The notes beneath the pieces were generated by a model, which worked only from the letters and a program-made list of their open reading frames with translations, did not search any database and had not been told where the DNA came from. From Casp-Chloro-G3 sp002816715 (GTDB taxonomy: Bacteria; Chloroflexota; Dehalococcoidia; Lucifugimonadales; UBA3495): 32,102 bases of DNA. A program made the translations under genes and the position numbers. Of this stretch, positions 8,092 to 16,587 are shown one piece after another; position 1 is the first letter of the stretch, and each line of letters begins with the position of its first letter. The stretch covers positions 1 to 32,102 of the forward strand of contig JAQBUV010000023.1 in NCBI GenBank assembly GCA_027623815.1, given 5' to 3'.

Positions 8092-9675
8092 GTGACCGCC
8101 GACCTCTTGCTGACCAACGCCCACGTCCTGACCCTGAATCCCCAGCAACCGATGGCCGAGGCCGTAGCGGTGAGTGGGGAGACTATCTTGGCCGTCGGCA
8201 ATTCTACCGACCTACAAACATTAAGCGGCCCCCTTACCCAGGTGATCGACTGTCAGGGTCAGACCCTGCTGCCGGGGTTTGTCGATGCCCATTGTCACCT
8301 GCTGGCTCTAGCCAGTTCCCTGACCGGAGTAGATTGCGGGGAAGAAACCGTGAAGAGCATCGGTGATTTGAAGCGGGTCATCCGCGAGCAGGCAGGGCAG
8401 ACGCCGCCCGGGGAATGGATTCGCGGGTACGGCTACGATGACCTGTCATTGCAAGAAAAGCGCCATCCCACCCGGTGGGACCTGGATGAAGCGACGTCCA
8501 ATCATCCAGTGCGGCTCAACCACCGCAGCGGTCACGCGACAGTCTTGAACAGCCAGGCTTTGGCACTAGCTGGAGTCGGGCGGTATACGCCTGATCCGGT
8601 CAACGGCGTTATTCACCGAGAGCTGCACACCGGCAACCCGACTGGCGTGTTCTTTGAAATGTCCGGTTTTCTGCGGGAGCGTCTGGATACTGACCGCGGC
8701 CAGCGAGACCAGGGTATCAGCAAGATGAACCAGAAACTTCTGGAATGCGGCATCACTTCGGTGCAAGACGCCGGGCCGAATAATGACCTGGCCCGCTGGG
8801 GGGTATTTCGCGATTTAGTTGACTCAGGGAGGCTGGTCAGTCGCGTGACCATGATGGCCGGGGCCAGCCATCTGGCAGAATTCGCCGCCGCCACTATGGC
8901 TTGGGGGTTCGGCGATCATCGACTGAGGCTGGGTCACGCCAAGATCATGCTGACCCTGACCACCGGAGATTTGCATCCTTCGCTGCCTGAGCTAAAAGAC
9001 CTGGTTTCGAATTGCCACCGAGGGGGATTTCCCGTGGCCGTCCACGCCGTAGAGAATGAAGCGGTGATAGCGGCGGCAACAGTCCTTGGCGATTGTCCGG
9101 TCTCGCCTGACAGTAGAGAATATCCAGCGCTATGCGACCGGATCGAGCATTGTTCCGAGTGCCCTCCCAGTGGGCTTGGCCTGCTTCAGAACAGCGGGGC
9201 GATGGTAGTGACTCAGCCAGGTTTCATCTACTGGAATGGCGACCGATACTTGAGCGGTGTTGCGCCGGAACTGCTGCCCTACTTGTACCCAATTGACTCG
9301 TGGCTCAACGCTGGAGTATCAGTGGCTTTTGGCTCAGATGCGCCGGTGATCGATCCCAACCCCTGGCCCGGAATATACGCCGCGGTAACCGGGGATACCA
9401 GACTGGGCGCACGCTTCCCCAAGCCGAAAGGCGCGAGTCGCAAAAGGGGTGTTTCAGTGTTGGCAGCCCTGCGGATGTACACCATCGGTGGAGCATGCGC
9501 TGAAGGGACTCAACAAATCAAGGGCAGCATTGAACCGGGGAAGCTGGCCGACTTAGTCTTGGTGGACGCCGACCCAACCCGGCTCGCCAATTCGGCCCTC
9601 AAGGACATAAAGACAATGCTGACGGTGGTCGGCGGCAAAGTGGCTTGGCGGCGTAGCCTTTCGGGACAGGATTAG
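8092..9675 (+). CDS. Amidohydrolase family protein (YtcJ/amidohydrolase-3 type)
   Basis: A protein of 527 residues from the GTG at 8092, preceded by GGGAG. The frame continues upstream into lipA but without family similarity. Typical features are LLLTNAHVLTLNP at the N-terminus, the metal-binding LLPGFVDAHCHLLAL, RSGHATVLNS, a VAVHAVENEAV histidine, DRIEHCSE, and SDAPVIDPNPWPGIYAAV with the catalytic Asp region. IEPGKLADLVLVDADP closes the barrel and completes the beta domain. Members hydrolyse amides or cyclic ureides with a metal in the cytosol, and the substrate is not predictable. The stop codon interlocks with that of the convergent polyprenyl synthase (9672-9675), leaving no spacer for a terminator. 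Confidence 0.85.
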   Translation: MTADLLLTNAHVLTLNPQQPMAEAVAVSGETILAVGNSTDLQTLSGPLTQVIDCQGQTLLPGFVDAHCHLLALASSLTGVDCGEETVKSIGDLKRVIREQAGQTPPGEWIRGYGYDDLSLQEKRHPTRWDLDEATSNHPVRLNHRSGHATVLNSQALALAGVGRYTPDPVNGVIHRELHTGNPTGVFFEMSGFLRERLDTDRGQRDQGISKMNQKLLECGITSVQDAGPNNDLARWGVFRDLVDSGRLVSRVTMMAGASHLAEFAAATMAWGFGDHRLRLGHAKIMLTLTTGDLHPSLPELKDLVSNCHRGGFPVAVHAVENEAVIAAATVLGDCPVSPDSREYPALCDRIEHCSECPPSGLGLLQNSGAMVVTQPGFIYWNGDRYLSGVAPELLPYLYPIDSWLNAGVSVAFGSDAPVIDPNPWPGIYAAVTGDTRLGARFPKPKGASRKRGVSVLAALRMYTIGGACAEGTQQIKGSIEPGKLADLVLVDADPTRLANSALKDIKTMLTVVGGKVAWRRSLSGQD

Positions 9676-10655
9676 CGAGTTCGTTCCCAGATATAATCGG
9701 TCATGTTTCTGAGGGAACGTCGGGCATCACAGTCGGGGAGAATCTCCAGAGCCTGGGCGGCCTTGGCGCAATAACCGTGGATCTCGGTGTAGCAGTCGCT
9801 GATTATGCTGGAATTGTTAATCATATCCAGGGCCTGCTGCAGGAGCCCGTCATGGCTGCGTTCCCGGAAGAGCGCTTCGATGGGGTTATTGTCCGGGTAC
9901 CGCTCCAGAAGCATGATGCTGGGCAGGGTCAGGACACCCTGGAGCAAGTCGTTGCCGACTGGTTTCCCTAGCTCGCTGGGGTCGCCTTGCACGTCCAGCA
10001 GATCATCGACCATCTGGAAGGCCATCCCCATGTTATACCCATAGTCTGTGAGGGCCTGAACTTGAAGCTCCGGCGCATTGCCTAAAATCGCGCCGGTTTC
10101 GGCGGCGGTGCGGAACAGGGAAGCGGTCTTCCGGTAGATACGGTCCTGATACATTTCGCGGGCCTGCTGGGGGTTGTAGCAGTTGAAATACTCGATAATC
10201 TCGCCGCTGGCCAGCTCCATTATGGTCTTGGAAAAACGTCGAATCACCCGCACATTTTCGGTATCGCAGACGAAGGTTGCCGACGCCGCGAATACGTAAT
10301 CCCCGAAAAGCACCGCAATGTGTTTGCCCCACTGATGGCTAACGGTGGCCTTTCCTCGGCGCAAGTCTGAATTGTCGACCGTGTCATCGTGAACCAGCGT
10401 AGCCAGGTGAAGCAATTCGATAGCCGCCGACATAATGATCGGCTTTTCATCATCGTGAGCGTAGAAGTCCGAGGCCAGCAGGGTTATTGCCGGTCTAACC
10501 CGTTTGCCGCCGCTGCTCAAGACGTAGTCCAGCAGCGTGTGCAAATCGGGGATAGCTTCGTCGTCTAGATTGCGCAGCCGTTCCTCTACCCGGTTGAGAC
10601 GGGACTGGATTGGCGCATAGATGGCAATGGCTCTCTGGTCTATTCCTGTTGTCAA
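9672..10655 (-). CDS. Polyprenyl (trans-isoprenyl) diphosphate synthase
   Basis: About 327 residues. The protein elongates allylic diphosphates, probably to the side chain of a respiratory quinone or a carrier lipid. The first aspartate-rich motif is LVHDDTVDNSDLRRG with DDxxD. GGKRVRP precedes it and the second motif is FQMVDDLLDVQGD. The residues before the first DDxxD (HLATL) lack the bulky aromatics typical of short-chain FPP/GGPP synthases, which favours a medium- or long-chain product, by inference. The start is uncertain: TTG at 10655 follows AGGGG, while TTG at 10682 would overlap the end of metG by 20 bp. The gene is co-directional with metG and converges with the amidohydrolase. Confidence 0.85.
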   Translation of the reverse strand: MTTGIDQRAIAIYAPIQSRLNRVEERLRNLDDEAIPDLHTLLDYVLSSGGKRVRPAITLLASDFYAHDDEKPIIMSAAIELLHLATLVHDDTVDNSDLRRGKATVSHQWGKHIAVLFGDYVFAASATFVCDTENVRVIRRFSKTIMELASGEIIEYFNCYNPQQAREMYQDRIYRKTASLFRTAAETGAILGNAPELQVQALTDYGYNMGMAFQMVDDLLDVQGDPSELGKPVGNDLLQGVLTLPSIMLLERYPDNNPIEALFRERSHDGLLQQALDMINNSSIISDCYTEIHGYCAKAAQALEILPDCDARRSLRNMTDYIWERTR

Positions 10656-10662
10656 GATTCCC

Positions 10663-12351
10663 CTACGCCACCGGCCCACCAAGCAGCTGAGACTCCCGAG
10701 CTTCTACTGCCGGGTCAAGCTTGGTATAAAGCGGCTTTGGTTCCCGCAGTGGATTTCCGGCTTTGATACTTGCGATGGCCTGATCGAAGTCCCAGCTTTC
10801 GTCCTCAACCTGGCCGGTGAAGCCAAGAAACTGGTGCAGGTTTTGCGAGCTAAAAGGCAAGAAGGGGGCCAGCACTATCTTGAGGCAGTTGAGCACTCTA
10901 ATGGCGTTCCACAGAGTGGTGGCGGCATCTTCACGGTCGGTTTTTATCGACCGCCAGGGCGCCTTGGTGTCCAGATAGCGATTGGTCTCTTGGGCCAGGC
11001 TGAACGCCTGCGCGATGGCTGCTTTGAACCGGGTGTGAGACAGATGGTCGCCGACCCCTTCCATGCTGGCTCGAGCAGTATCGATCATCTGCTGGTCTAT
11101 CTCGGACAAAACCCCAGGAGTCGGGATTTTGCCATCAAAGTTTCGATAGGTAAACGACAGCACCCGATTGACCAGGTTGCCGTAAGTAGCCACCAATTCT
11201 TCGTTGTTGCGGCGGACAAACTCAGACCAGGTGAAGTCGGTGTCGCCAGTCTCCGGCATGTTGATCGACAGAAGATAGCGCAACGGGTCAGGGTCATAGC
11301 GGTCCAGATAGTCGGGCACCCATAGCGCCCAGTTCTGGCTGGTGGAGAACTTCCGGTTTTCCAGGCTGAGGAACTCATTGGCTGGCACGTCATAGGGCAG
11401 GTTCAAGCCATGTCCGTACATCATCAATATGGCAGGCCAGATGATGCTGTGGAAAGGAATATTGTCCTTGCCAATAAAGTAATAGGACTTAGTTTGAGGG
11501 TCTTTCCAGAAATCTTCCCACTTATTCGGTTCGCCTGATTCTTGTGCCCACTGCATGGCCGCCGACAGATAGCCAATGACCGCCTCAAACCAGACATAGA
11601 TGCGCTTGTCTTCGTATCCTTCCAGTGGAATGGGCACACCCCAGGATAGGTCGCGAGTGATGGCCCGGTCTTTCAAACCACCTTCCAGAAAGCTAGTTGT
11701 GGAGTTGGAGACGTTGGCTCGCCAGTGAGTCTGCGGCCTAACCCACTCCAGCAGCTGCTCTTGGAAGGCCGACAGTTTCAGGAAAAAGTGCTCCGACTCA
11801 CGAAACTCCGGGGTTTCGCCGCTCAAGATGCACCGAGGCTCCACCAGCTCTTGGGGGTCAAGGGTGCGACCGCAGTTGTCACACTGGTCACCCCGGGCAC
11901 GCTCATGTCCGCAATGGGGACATGAGCCCTCAACGTAGCGGTCGGGCAAGAACCGCTGGCAACCGGGACAATAGGCCAGTAGCGTTACCGCGGGATAGAT
12001 ATAGCCTTTCCCATACAAGTCACTGAACACTTGCTGTACCACCTGCTGGTGGTTCTCGGTATGGGTAGTGGTGAACAGATCGAAGGTGATACCCAAGCGC
12101 TGCCAGGTGTCGAGAAACTGGGGGTGGTAACGCCCCAGAACCTGCTCCGGCGTGATGCCCTCCTGTTCCGCCCGAACGGTGATGGGTGTGCCGTGAGCGT
12201 CACTGCCGGAGACCATCAGCACTTCGTTGCCCAGCATCCGGTGGTAACGGGCAAAAATGTCGGCGGCCAAATAGCAACCGGCGATGTGACCCATGTGCAG
12301 CGGCCCGTTGGCGTATGGCCAAGCGACGCCAATAAATATACGCACGGACAA
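10663..12351 (-). CDS. metG: Methionyl-tRNA synthetase
   Basis: About 562 residues of a class I aminoacyl-tRNA synthetase. The HIGH motif is HMGH near residues 19-22, preceded by GVAWPYANGPL. The zinc domain has four CxxC-type pairs (CPGC, CPHC, CDNC and nearby cysteines), placing it in the MetRS form with duplicated knuckles. The KMSKS loop reads KFSTS. The anticodon-binding domain follows (residues from about 400), with TYGNLVNRVLSF. There is no C-terminal EMAP/tRNA-binding extension. No ATG is available: TTG 12351 (9 nt after GAGG) and GTG 12345 are both plausible, and TTG 12366 is also in frame. It is followed directly by the polyprenyl synthase. Confidence 0.92.
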   Translation of the reverse strand: MSVRIFIGVAWPYANGPLHMGHIAGCYLAADIFARYHRMLGNEVLMVSGSDAHGTPITVRAEQEGITPEQVLGRYHPQFLDTWQRLGITFDLFTTTHTENHQQVVQQVFSDLYGKGYIYPAVTLLAYCPGCQRFLPDRYVEGSCPHCGHERARGDQCDNCGRTLDPQELVEPRCILSGETPEFRESEHFFLKLSAFQEQLLEWVRPQTHWRANVSNSTTSFLEGGLKDRAITRDLSWGVPIPLEGYEDKRIYVWFEAVIGYLSAAMQWAQESGEPNKWEDFWKDPQTKSYYFIGKDNIPFHSIIWPAILMMYGHGLNLPYDVPANEFLSLENRKFSTSQNWALWVPDYLDRYDPDPLRYLLSINMPETGDTDFTWSEFVRRNNEELVATYGNLVNRVLSFTYRNFDGKIPTPGVLSEIDQQMIDTARASMEGVGDHLSHTRFKAAIAQAFSLAQETNRYLDTKAPWRSIKTDREDAATTLWNAIRVLNCLKIVLAPFLPFSSQNLHQFLGFTGQVEDESWDFDQAIASIKAGNPLREPKPLYTKLDPAVEARESQLLGGPVA

Positions 12352-12470
12352 ATGAGGTGTCCTCAACTATTGACTGTGATCAACTCGCCAGCAATCATAG
12401 CTGCGTGTCAAGTGAACCAACGTATTCTAGCACAGGTAGTTGAGCGATGGGGAGTTCTGGCGAGTATCTG

Positions 12471-12601
12471 AGCAATTCTAATTATGGGGTTAATGTCGGT
12501 ATTCACCCCGTCACGGCCCTCTTGTACAGATACGAGTGATGGGTTCAGAGGAGCGATTTTCTGCCGATACGCGGGGTAGAATTGCCATAATTAGAATTGC
12601 T
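12471..12601. mobile_element. MITE-like 131-bp hairpin element, copy 2
   Basis: This copy has the same length, orientation and perfect 17-bp terminal inverted repeats as 22-152. Two bases differ: G to A in the left inner arm (ATTCACCCCG) and C to A in the right inner arm (CGGGGTAGAAT). Both changes keep the inner stem paired. Unlike copy 1, no convincing target-site duplication is visible next to it. It lies between the start of metG (-) and the ilv promoter, ending 13 bp before the -35 box. A further AGAATTGCTG at 12645-12654 matches the terminal repeat and could be a relic end or chance. Confidence 0.75.
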
Positions 12602-12614
12602 GCTACAGAAGCCG

Positions 12615-12643
12615 TTGACAATGTATGTACCGACTGTTAGTAT
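12615..12643 (+). promoter_or_regulatory. Strong sigma-70-type promoter of the ilv operon
   Basis: A perfect TTGACA (12615-12620) is followed after exactly 17 bp by TAGTAT (12638-12643). Transcription would begin near 12650, giving a leader of almost 300 nt that contains the T-box. A palindrome of TATCAG and CTGATA arms around AATTG begins inside the -10 box (12641-12657). Confidence 0.75.
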
Positions 12644-12649
12644 CAGAAT

Positions 12650-12918
12650 TGCTGATAATTCCCGCTATGAATGGGAGTAGTAAGAGCATCCCTGTCCTAG
12701 AGAGCCGGTGGTTGGTGGAAATCCGGTGGCAGCAAAGCTCTGAACTCGCCCAGGAGCGGCCCGCCTGAACTAGAGTAGGGCGCGGCGGTTAGACCCCGAT
12801 AAAAGTCGTTGAGATGTTCCGAGCCTAATTGACTCCACTACAATAGGCGGCTCGGAAAAGAAGGGTGGTACCGCGGGTCGTTAAAACCCCGTCCCTTCAG
12901 CGGGACGGGCATTTTTTT
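12650..12918 (+). promoter_or_regulatory. T-box riboswitch (leucine-type specifier)
   Basis: The leader shows the T-box parts in order. AGAGAGCC and GGTTGGTGGAAATCC form the distal part of stem I (12699-12730). TGAACTCGCCC carries the probable specifier CTC (Leu) at 12745-12747. Stem III pairs CCGAGCC with GGCTCGG (12819-12855). The T-box AAGGGTGGTACCGCGGG starts at 12861 and a terminator follows. The variable base in TGGT is T, which would pair with an A discriminator base, as in tRNA-Leu. Uncharged tRNA-Leu is therefore expected to stabilise the antiterminator and turn on ilvB and the genes downstream. The specifier was placed by comparison with the usual position after GAA. Shifted by one base it would read TCG (Ser), which does not fit the genes. 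Confidence 0.9.
12888..12918 (+). terminator. T-box leader terminator
   Basis: CCCGTCCC (12888-12895) pairs with GGGACGGG (12902-12909) across a 6-nt loop, followed by seven T (12912-12918). It lies 24 bp before ilvB and competes with the antiterminator formed by the T-box sequence. Confidence 0.9.
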
Positions 12919-12942
12919 GACTAAAAATATCGAGGGCTTTAG

Positions 12943-14640
12943 ATGGAATTAACCGGGGCCGAAATAGTCTGCGAAAGTCTCCTGAAAGAGGGAGTCGAGG
13001 TTATGTTTGGACTCCCTGGTGGAGCGGTCCTGCCGTTATATGGTGCCCTCGGTAAATATCCTCAAATAAGGCATATTCTGGTGCGTCACGAGCAGGCGGC
13101 GGCAATGGCCGCCGACGGCTACGCTCGCGCTACCGGCAAGGTCGGAGTTTGCACCGCCACCTCTGGCCCCGGGGCCACTAACCTGGCCACCGGCATTGCC
13201 GCCGCTCAGATGGACTCGGTGCCCATGGTGATTATCACCGGGCAGGTGCCCCGCGCGGCTATTGGCCGGGACGCTTTCCAAGAGACGGACGTTACCGGAC
13301 TGACATTGCCCATTACCAAGCACAATTACCTGGTGATGGACGTGGCCGACATTGCTCCGGCGATTAAAGAGGCTTTTCATATTGCTCGCACTGGGCGCCC
13401 CGGGCCGGTGCTGGTGGATATCCCCAAAGACGTGCTTCAAGGAGACCGCACCGAATTCATCTGGCCCGACCAGGTCAATCTGCCGGGTTACAATCCTCCC
13501 GGTGAGGCCGACCCAAACCAGATTGCCAAAGCGGCTAGATTGATCAACCGGGCCAAACGTCCGGTGATATTGGCGGGACACGGCGTTATAATTTCCCATG
13601 CTTACGACGAACTGCGGGAATTGGCCGAGAAATCCCAGATTCCCGTGATCACCACTCTTTTGGGCATCAGTTCCTTCCCCACGGAGCATATCCTTTATGT
13701 GGGTATGCCCGGGATGCACGGTATGGCTTACGCCAGCCTGGCCATTGACCGGGCCGACTTGCTGATCTCCCTGGGCATGCGGTTTGACGATCGGGTTACC
13801 GGGCGTCTATCCGACTTTGCACCCAACGCCAAAATCGTTCACTTTGACATAGATGCTTCCGAGTTCAGCAAGAATGTGAAGGTTGATGTGCCGGTATTGG
13901 GAGACCTGAAAATGGCCCTGCGGCAGTTGAACCCCCTGGTGGACAAGAATGTCCGGGTTGACTGGTTGCAGCAAATCGATACTTTGCGGACGGAACACCC
14001 ATCCCTGTACATCCGTGAAGAAAAGGAAATCCTGCCCCAGTACGTGATACAGCAGTTGTCCGAGGTAACCAAGGGTGAAGCGCTGGTGGTGACCGGCGTC
14101 GGCCAGCATCAGATGTGGGCCGCCCAGCACTATCGCTTCAAGGAAGCCAACACCTGGATCACTTCCGGCGGGTTGGGTACCATGGGATTTGAGGTCCCGG
14201 CGGCGTTGGGCGCCAAACTGGGCCGCCCCGACAAGACGGTTTGGTCGGTGGCGGGCGACGGCGGGTTCCAGATGACTATGTGCGACCTGGCGACCGCGGT
14301 GGAAAATAATATCGACGTTAAGTTTGCCATCTTGAATAACTCGACCCTGGGCATGGTGCGCCAGCTTCAGGACTTGTTCTACGGCGGTGAGTTTACCGCG
14401 ACCCTGTATTCAGGCAACCCCGATTTCGTCAAGATTGCGGAGGCCTACGGCATCACCGGGATTCGGGTCACCGATAAAGCCCAAGTAGCCGCCGCCATTC
14501 AACAGGCTATGGATACTCCCGGCCCGGTAATAGTGGACTTCATTGTCAAACAGGACGAGCATGTATTCCCGATGATTCCCGCCGGCGAGTCGGTCAACGA
14601 GATGATGGAGCAGCCGATGCCGGAGAAGATTTCTCGATGA
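12943..14640 (+). CDS. ilvB: Acetolactate synthase, large subunit
   Basis: A 565-residue ThDP enzyme forming acetolactate or acetohydroxybutyrate, the first common step of branched-chain amino acid synthesis. The N-terminal Pyr domain has GVEVMFGLPGGAVLPLY and HEQAAAMAADGYARATGKVGV, with the catalytic Glu. The central FAD-binding domain covers about residues 190-340. The PP domain contains the ThDP motif GDGGFQMTMCDL ending at NN (GDG-x-NN). SGGLGTMGFEVPAA is typical of AHAS and not of pyruvate oxidase. It overlaps ilvN by 4 bp (ATGA), so the two subunits are translationally coupled. Control is by the upstream T-box. Confidence 0.95.
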   Translation: MELTGAEIVCESLLKEGVEVMFGLPGGAVLPLYGALGKYPQIRHILVRHEQAAAMAADGYARATGKVGVCTATSGPGATNLATGIAAAQMDSVPMVIITGQVPRAAIGRDAFQETDVTGLTLPITKHNYLVMDVADIAPAIKEAFHIARTGRPGPVLVDIPKDVLQGDRTEFIWPDQVNLPGYNPPGEADPNQIAKAARLINRAKRPVILAGHGVIISHAYDELRELAEKSQIPVITTLLGISSFPTEHILYVGMPGMHGMAYASLAIDRADLLISLGMRFDDRVTGRLSDFAPNAKIVHFDIDASEFSKNVKVDVPVLGDLKMALRQLNPLVDKNVRVDWLQQIDTLRTEHPSLYIREEKEILPQYVIQQLSEVTKGEALVVTGVGQHQMWAAQHYRFKEANTWITSGGLGTMGFEVPAALGAKLGRPDKTVWSVAGDGGFQMTMCDLATAVENNIDVKFAILNNSTLGMVRQLQDLFYGGEFTATLYSGNPDFVKIAEAYGITGIRVTDKAQVAAAIQQAMDTPGPVIVDFIVKQDEHVFPMIPAGESVNEMMEQPMPEKISR

Positions 14641-15215
14641 GCGGCAACGGCCAGTATCACACCATCATTGCGTTGGTCGAGGACAAACCGGGTGTCCTGA
14701 CCCGAGTTGCCAGCCTATTCCGCCGGCGGGGGTTTAACATCGCCAGTTTGGCGGTGGGGCACAGCGAGCAGAAAGGGTTGTCGCGCATGACCTTTGTGGT
14801 GGAAGGGGATGAGTACACCGTGGACCAGGCCACCAAACAACTGGACAAGCTCATCGACGTAGTCAAGGTGTCCGACATTTCCGAAGTTGACCTGGTGGCC
14901 CGAGAGTTGGCCCTGATCAAGGTCAAGACCACTCTGGAAACTCGCGGCCAAATCATCGAAATTGTGCAGTTGTTCCGGGCCAAAACCGTCGACGTTGGCG
15001 CTCAGTCGCTGGTCATAGAGGCCACTGGCGAGGAAGAAAAAATTAATGCTTTGCTGGACCTGTTGGAACCCTTTGGCATTATGGAGTTAATGCGCACCGG
15101 GCGGGTGGCAATGGTGCGGGGCAAAGCCGACGGTCAAGTCAGCGACAATTTTGGCATCAGCTACCTGGGCAACGGTAAGGACGTAGCGGAAGCTAGCGAG
15201 ATCGGCTCATACTAG
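14637..15215 (+). CDS. ilvN: Acetolactate synthase, small (regulatory) subunit
   Basis: A 192-residue regulatory partner of IlvB. It starts with an ACT domain, TIIALVEDKPGVLTRVASLFRRRGFNIASLAVG, including the DKPGVL and RGFNI motifs that bind valine in relatives. The C-terminal domain follows with ALIKVKT, VDVGAQSLVIEATG and a FGIMELMRTGRVAMVRG end. It is somewhat longer than E. coli IlvN/IlvH at its C-terminus (about 25 extra residues after the conserved RG). The start overlaps the ilvB stop. Function and pairing with ilvB are secure, while feedback ligand binding is inferred from the family. Confidence 0.94.
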   Translation: MSGNGQYHTIIALVEDKPGVLTRVASLFRRRGFNIASLAVGHSEQKGLSRMTFVVEGDEYTVDQATKQLDKLIDVVKVSDISEVDLVARELALIKVKTTLETRGQIIEIVQLFRAKTVDVGAQSLVIEATGEEEKINALLDLLEPFGIMELMRTGRVAMVRGKADGQVSDNFGISYLGNGKDVAEASEIGSY

Positions 15216-15225
15216 AGCGGCCAAT

Positions 15226-15303
15226 CCTCCCTCCCCTAGTGGGAGGGATTTAGAGGGGGTGGGATTCACCCTCACCCAACCCTCTCCCACCGGGGGAGAG
15301 GGG
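15226..15303. repeat. Double-hairpin intergenic repeat between ilvN and ilvC
   Basis: Two perfect hairpins follow each other. TCCCTCCC (15228-15235) pairs with GGGAGGGA (15241-15248). CCCTCTCCC (15280-15288) pairs with GGGAGAGGG (15294-15302). The intervening sequence CACCCTCACCCAACC matches the style of a dispersed intergenic repeat found in many bacterial genomes. No T-tract follows, so it is more likely an mRNA stability or processing element than a full terminator. Confidence 0.7.
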
Positions 15304-15338
15304 ACATATAAAATAGATGGGGCAAGAAAGGGAAAGTA

Positions 15339-16340
15339 ATGATCACGGTTTACTATGACAAAGATGCGGATCTAAATGTGCTGTCAGGCAAGACCATCGG
15401 CATGATTGGCTATGGGAGCCAGGGACACGCCCATGCGCTGAACCTCAAAGACAGCGGACAGAAGGTGGTGGTGGGACTCTACCCGGAAAGCGGTAGCCGC
15501 CAGACCGCTCAGGCGGCAGGCTTGGAAGTGGCCGACGTGCCCGAGGTCGCCAAGATAGCCGATGTGCTGATGATGGTGATCCCAGATCACATTCAGGGCG
15601 AAATTTATCGGGCGCAAATTGCGCCCAACCTCAAGCCAGGTGCGGCGCTGATGTTCGCTCACGGCTTCAGCATCCACTATAAAGAGGTAGTGCCGCCGCC
15701 AAACGTGGACGTTATGATGGTGGCCCCCAAAGCTCCGGGACACCGGATGCGGGAGCAGTTCATTGACGGTATCGGCGTTCCGGGTCTGCTGGCGATACAT
15801 CAGGACGCTACCGGCCACGCCAAGGAGATCGGTCTGGCTTACGCCAAGGGAGTGGGTTGCACCAGGTCCGGCGTCATTGAGACCACATTTAAGGATGAGA
15901 CCGAAACCGACCTGTTCGGTGAACAGACGGTGCTCTGCGGCGGTATCACCGCGTTGATCAACACCGCTTTTGAGACCCTGGTTGAGGGCGGTTATCCGCC
16001 GGAGATGGCTTACTTTGAAGTCTTACATGAGATGAAGCTAATCGTAGATTTGGTCCAGCAGGGCGGCTTCAATTACATGCGTTACTCGGTCAGCGACACC
16101 GCCGAGTACGGCGACTTGACCCGAGGCCCCCGAGTCATTGATGACCACGTCAAGCAAAACATGAAAAAAATTTTGGCCGAGATTCAGGACGGCACCTTTG
16201 CCAAGGAATGGATCACCGAGAACCACGAAGGCCGTCCCCGGTTCCGGCCATTGCGCGAGGAAGCCCGCCACAGTCAGATTCAGGAAGTGGGTCGGGAATT
16301 GCGCTCCATGATGCCCTGGCTAGATCCCAAAGAGGTCTAG
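15339..16340 (+). CDS. ilvC: Ketol-acid reductoisomerase
   Basis: A 333-residue class I KARI that isomerises and reduces acetolactate with NAD(P)H. GKTIGMIGYGSQGHAHALNLKDSG is the dinucleotide-binding site, followed by VVVGLYPESGSRQ, the loop that sets NADPH or NADH preference. VAPKAPGHRMREQF, the metal-binding DETETDLFGEQTVLCGG and EVLHEMKLIVDL follow in normal order and supply the acidic Mg ligands. Spacing to ilvN is 123 bp and holds a hairpin repeat. The GGGAAAG sequence before the ATG is a moderate ribosome binding site. The length is typical of the short class. Confidence 0.96.
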   Translation: MITVYYDKDADLNVLSGKTIGMIGYGSQGHAHALNLKDSGQKVVVGLYPESGSRQTAQAAGLEVADVPEVAKIADVLMMVIPDHIQGEIYRAQIAPNLKPGAALMFAHGFSIHYKEVVPPPNVDVMMVAPKAPGHRMREQFIDGIGVPGLLAIHQDATGHAKEIGLAYAKGVGCTRSGVIETTFKDETETDLFGEQTVLCGGITALINTAFETLVEGGYPPEMAYFEVLHEMKLIVDLVQQGGFNYMRYSVSDTAEYGDLTRGPRVIDDHVKQNMKKILAEIQDGTFAKEWITENHEGRPRFRPLREEARHSQIQEVGRELRSMMPWLDPKEV

Positions 16341-16415
16341 GACATATCTTACAGAAGCAATTCAACCATAGGCAAAATGCAAATCCGTCGGGATAATCAT
16401 CGGGAGGTAAACACT

Positions 16416-16553
16416 ATGAATTCGGAGGTGCTGTTGAGTGCAGTTCACCATCGTACGTTGGTCTTGGCTGGGCTGGCGGCGGTGGACTGCGTTACTCTGC
16501 GTTCCCCTTCTTCGGTCAAAGCACGGGAAAGCTGCAAGGCGCAGAAAAATTAA
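16416..16553 (+). CDS. Possible small protein (45 residues) between ilvC and leuA
   Basis: The frame runs from ATG 16416 to TAA 16553 and is preceded by a strong ribosome binding site (GGGAGGT, about 7 nt upstream). The peptide begins MNSEVLLSAVHHRTLVLAG and ends in a Lys/Arg-rich tail (KARESCKAQKN). It has six Leu in 45 residues, all as CTG or TTG, and two Cys. It could be a leucine-sensing leader peptide for leuA, a genuine small protein, or a remnant. No attenuator-like terminator is obvious in the 34 bp before leuA. Without comparative data it cannot be called a real gene with confidence. Confidence 0.35.
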   Translation: MNSEVLLSAVHHRTLVLAGLAAVDCVTLRSPSSVKARESCKAQKN

Positions 16554-16587
16554 ACAGAGCTTGATTTAGATAGGGAAGAGTAAAAAA

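Noticed and set aside
15226..15303. Intrinsic terminator between ilvN and ilvC
   Set aside because: The hairpins are strong but have no T-tract and lie inside a co-directional operon, so they are listed as a repeat.
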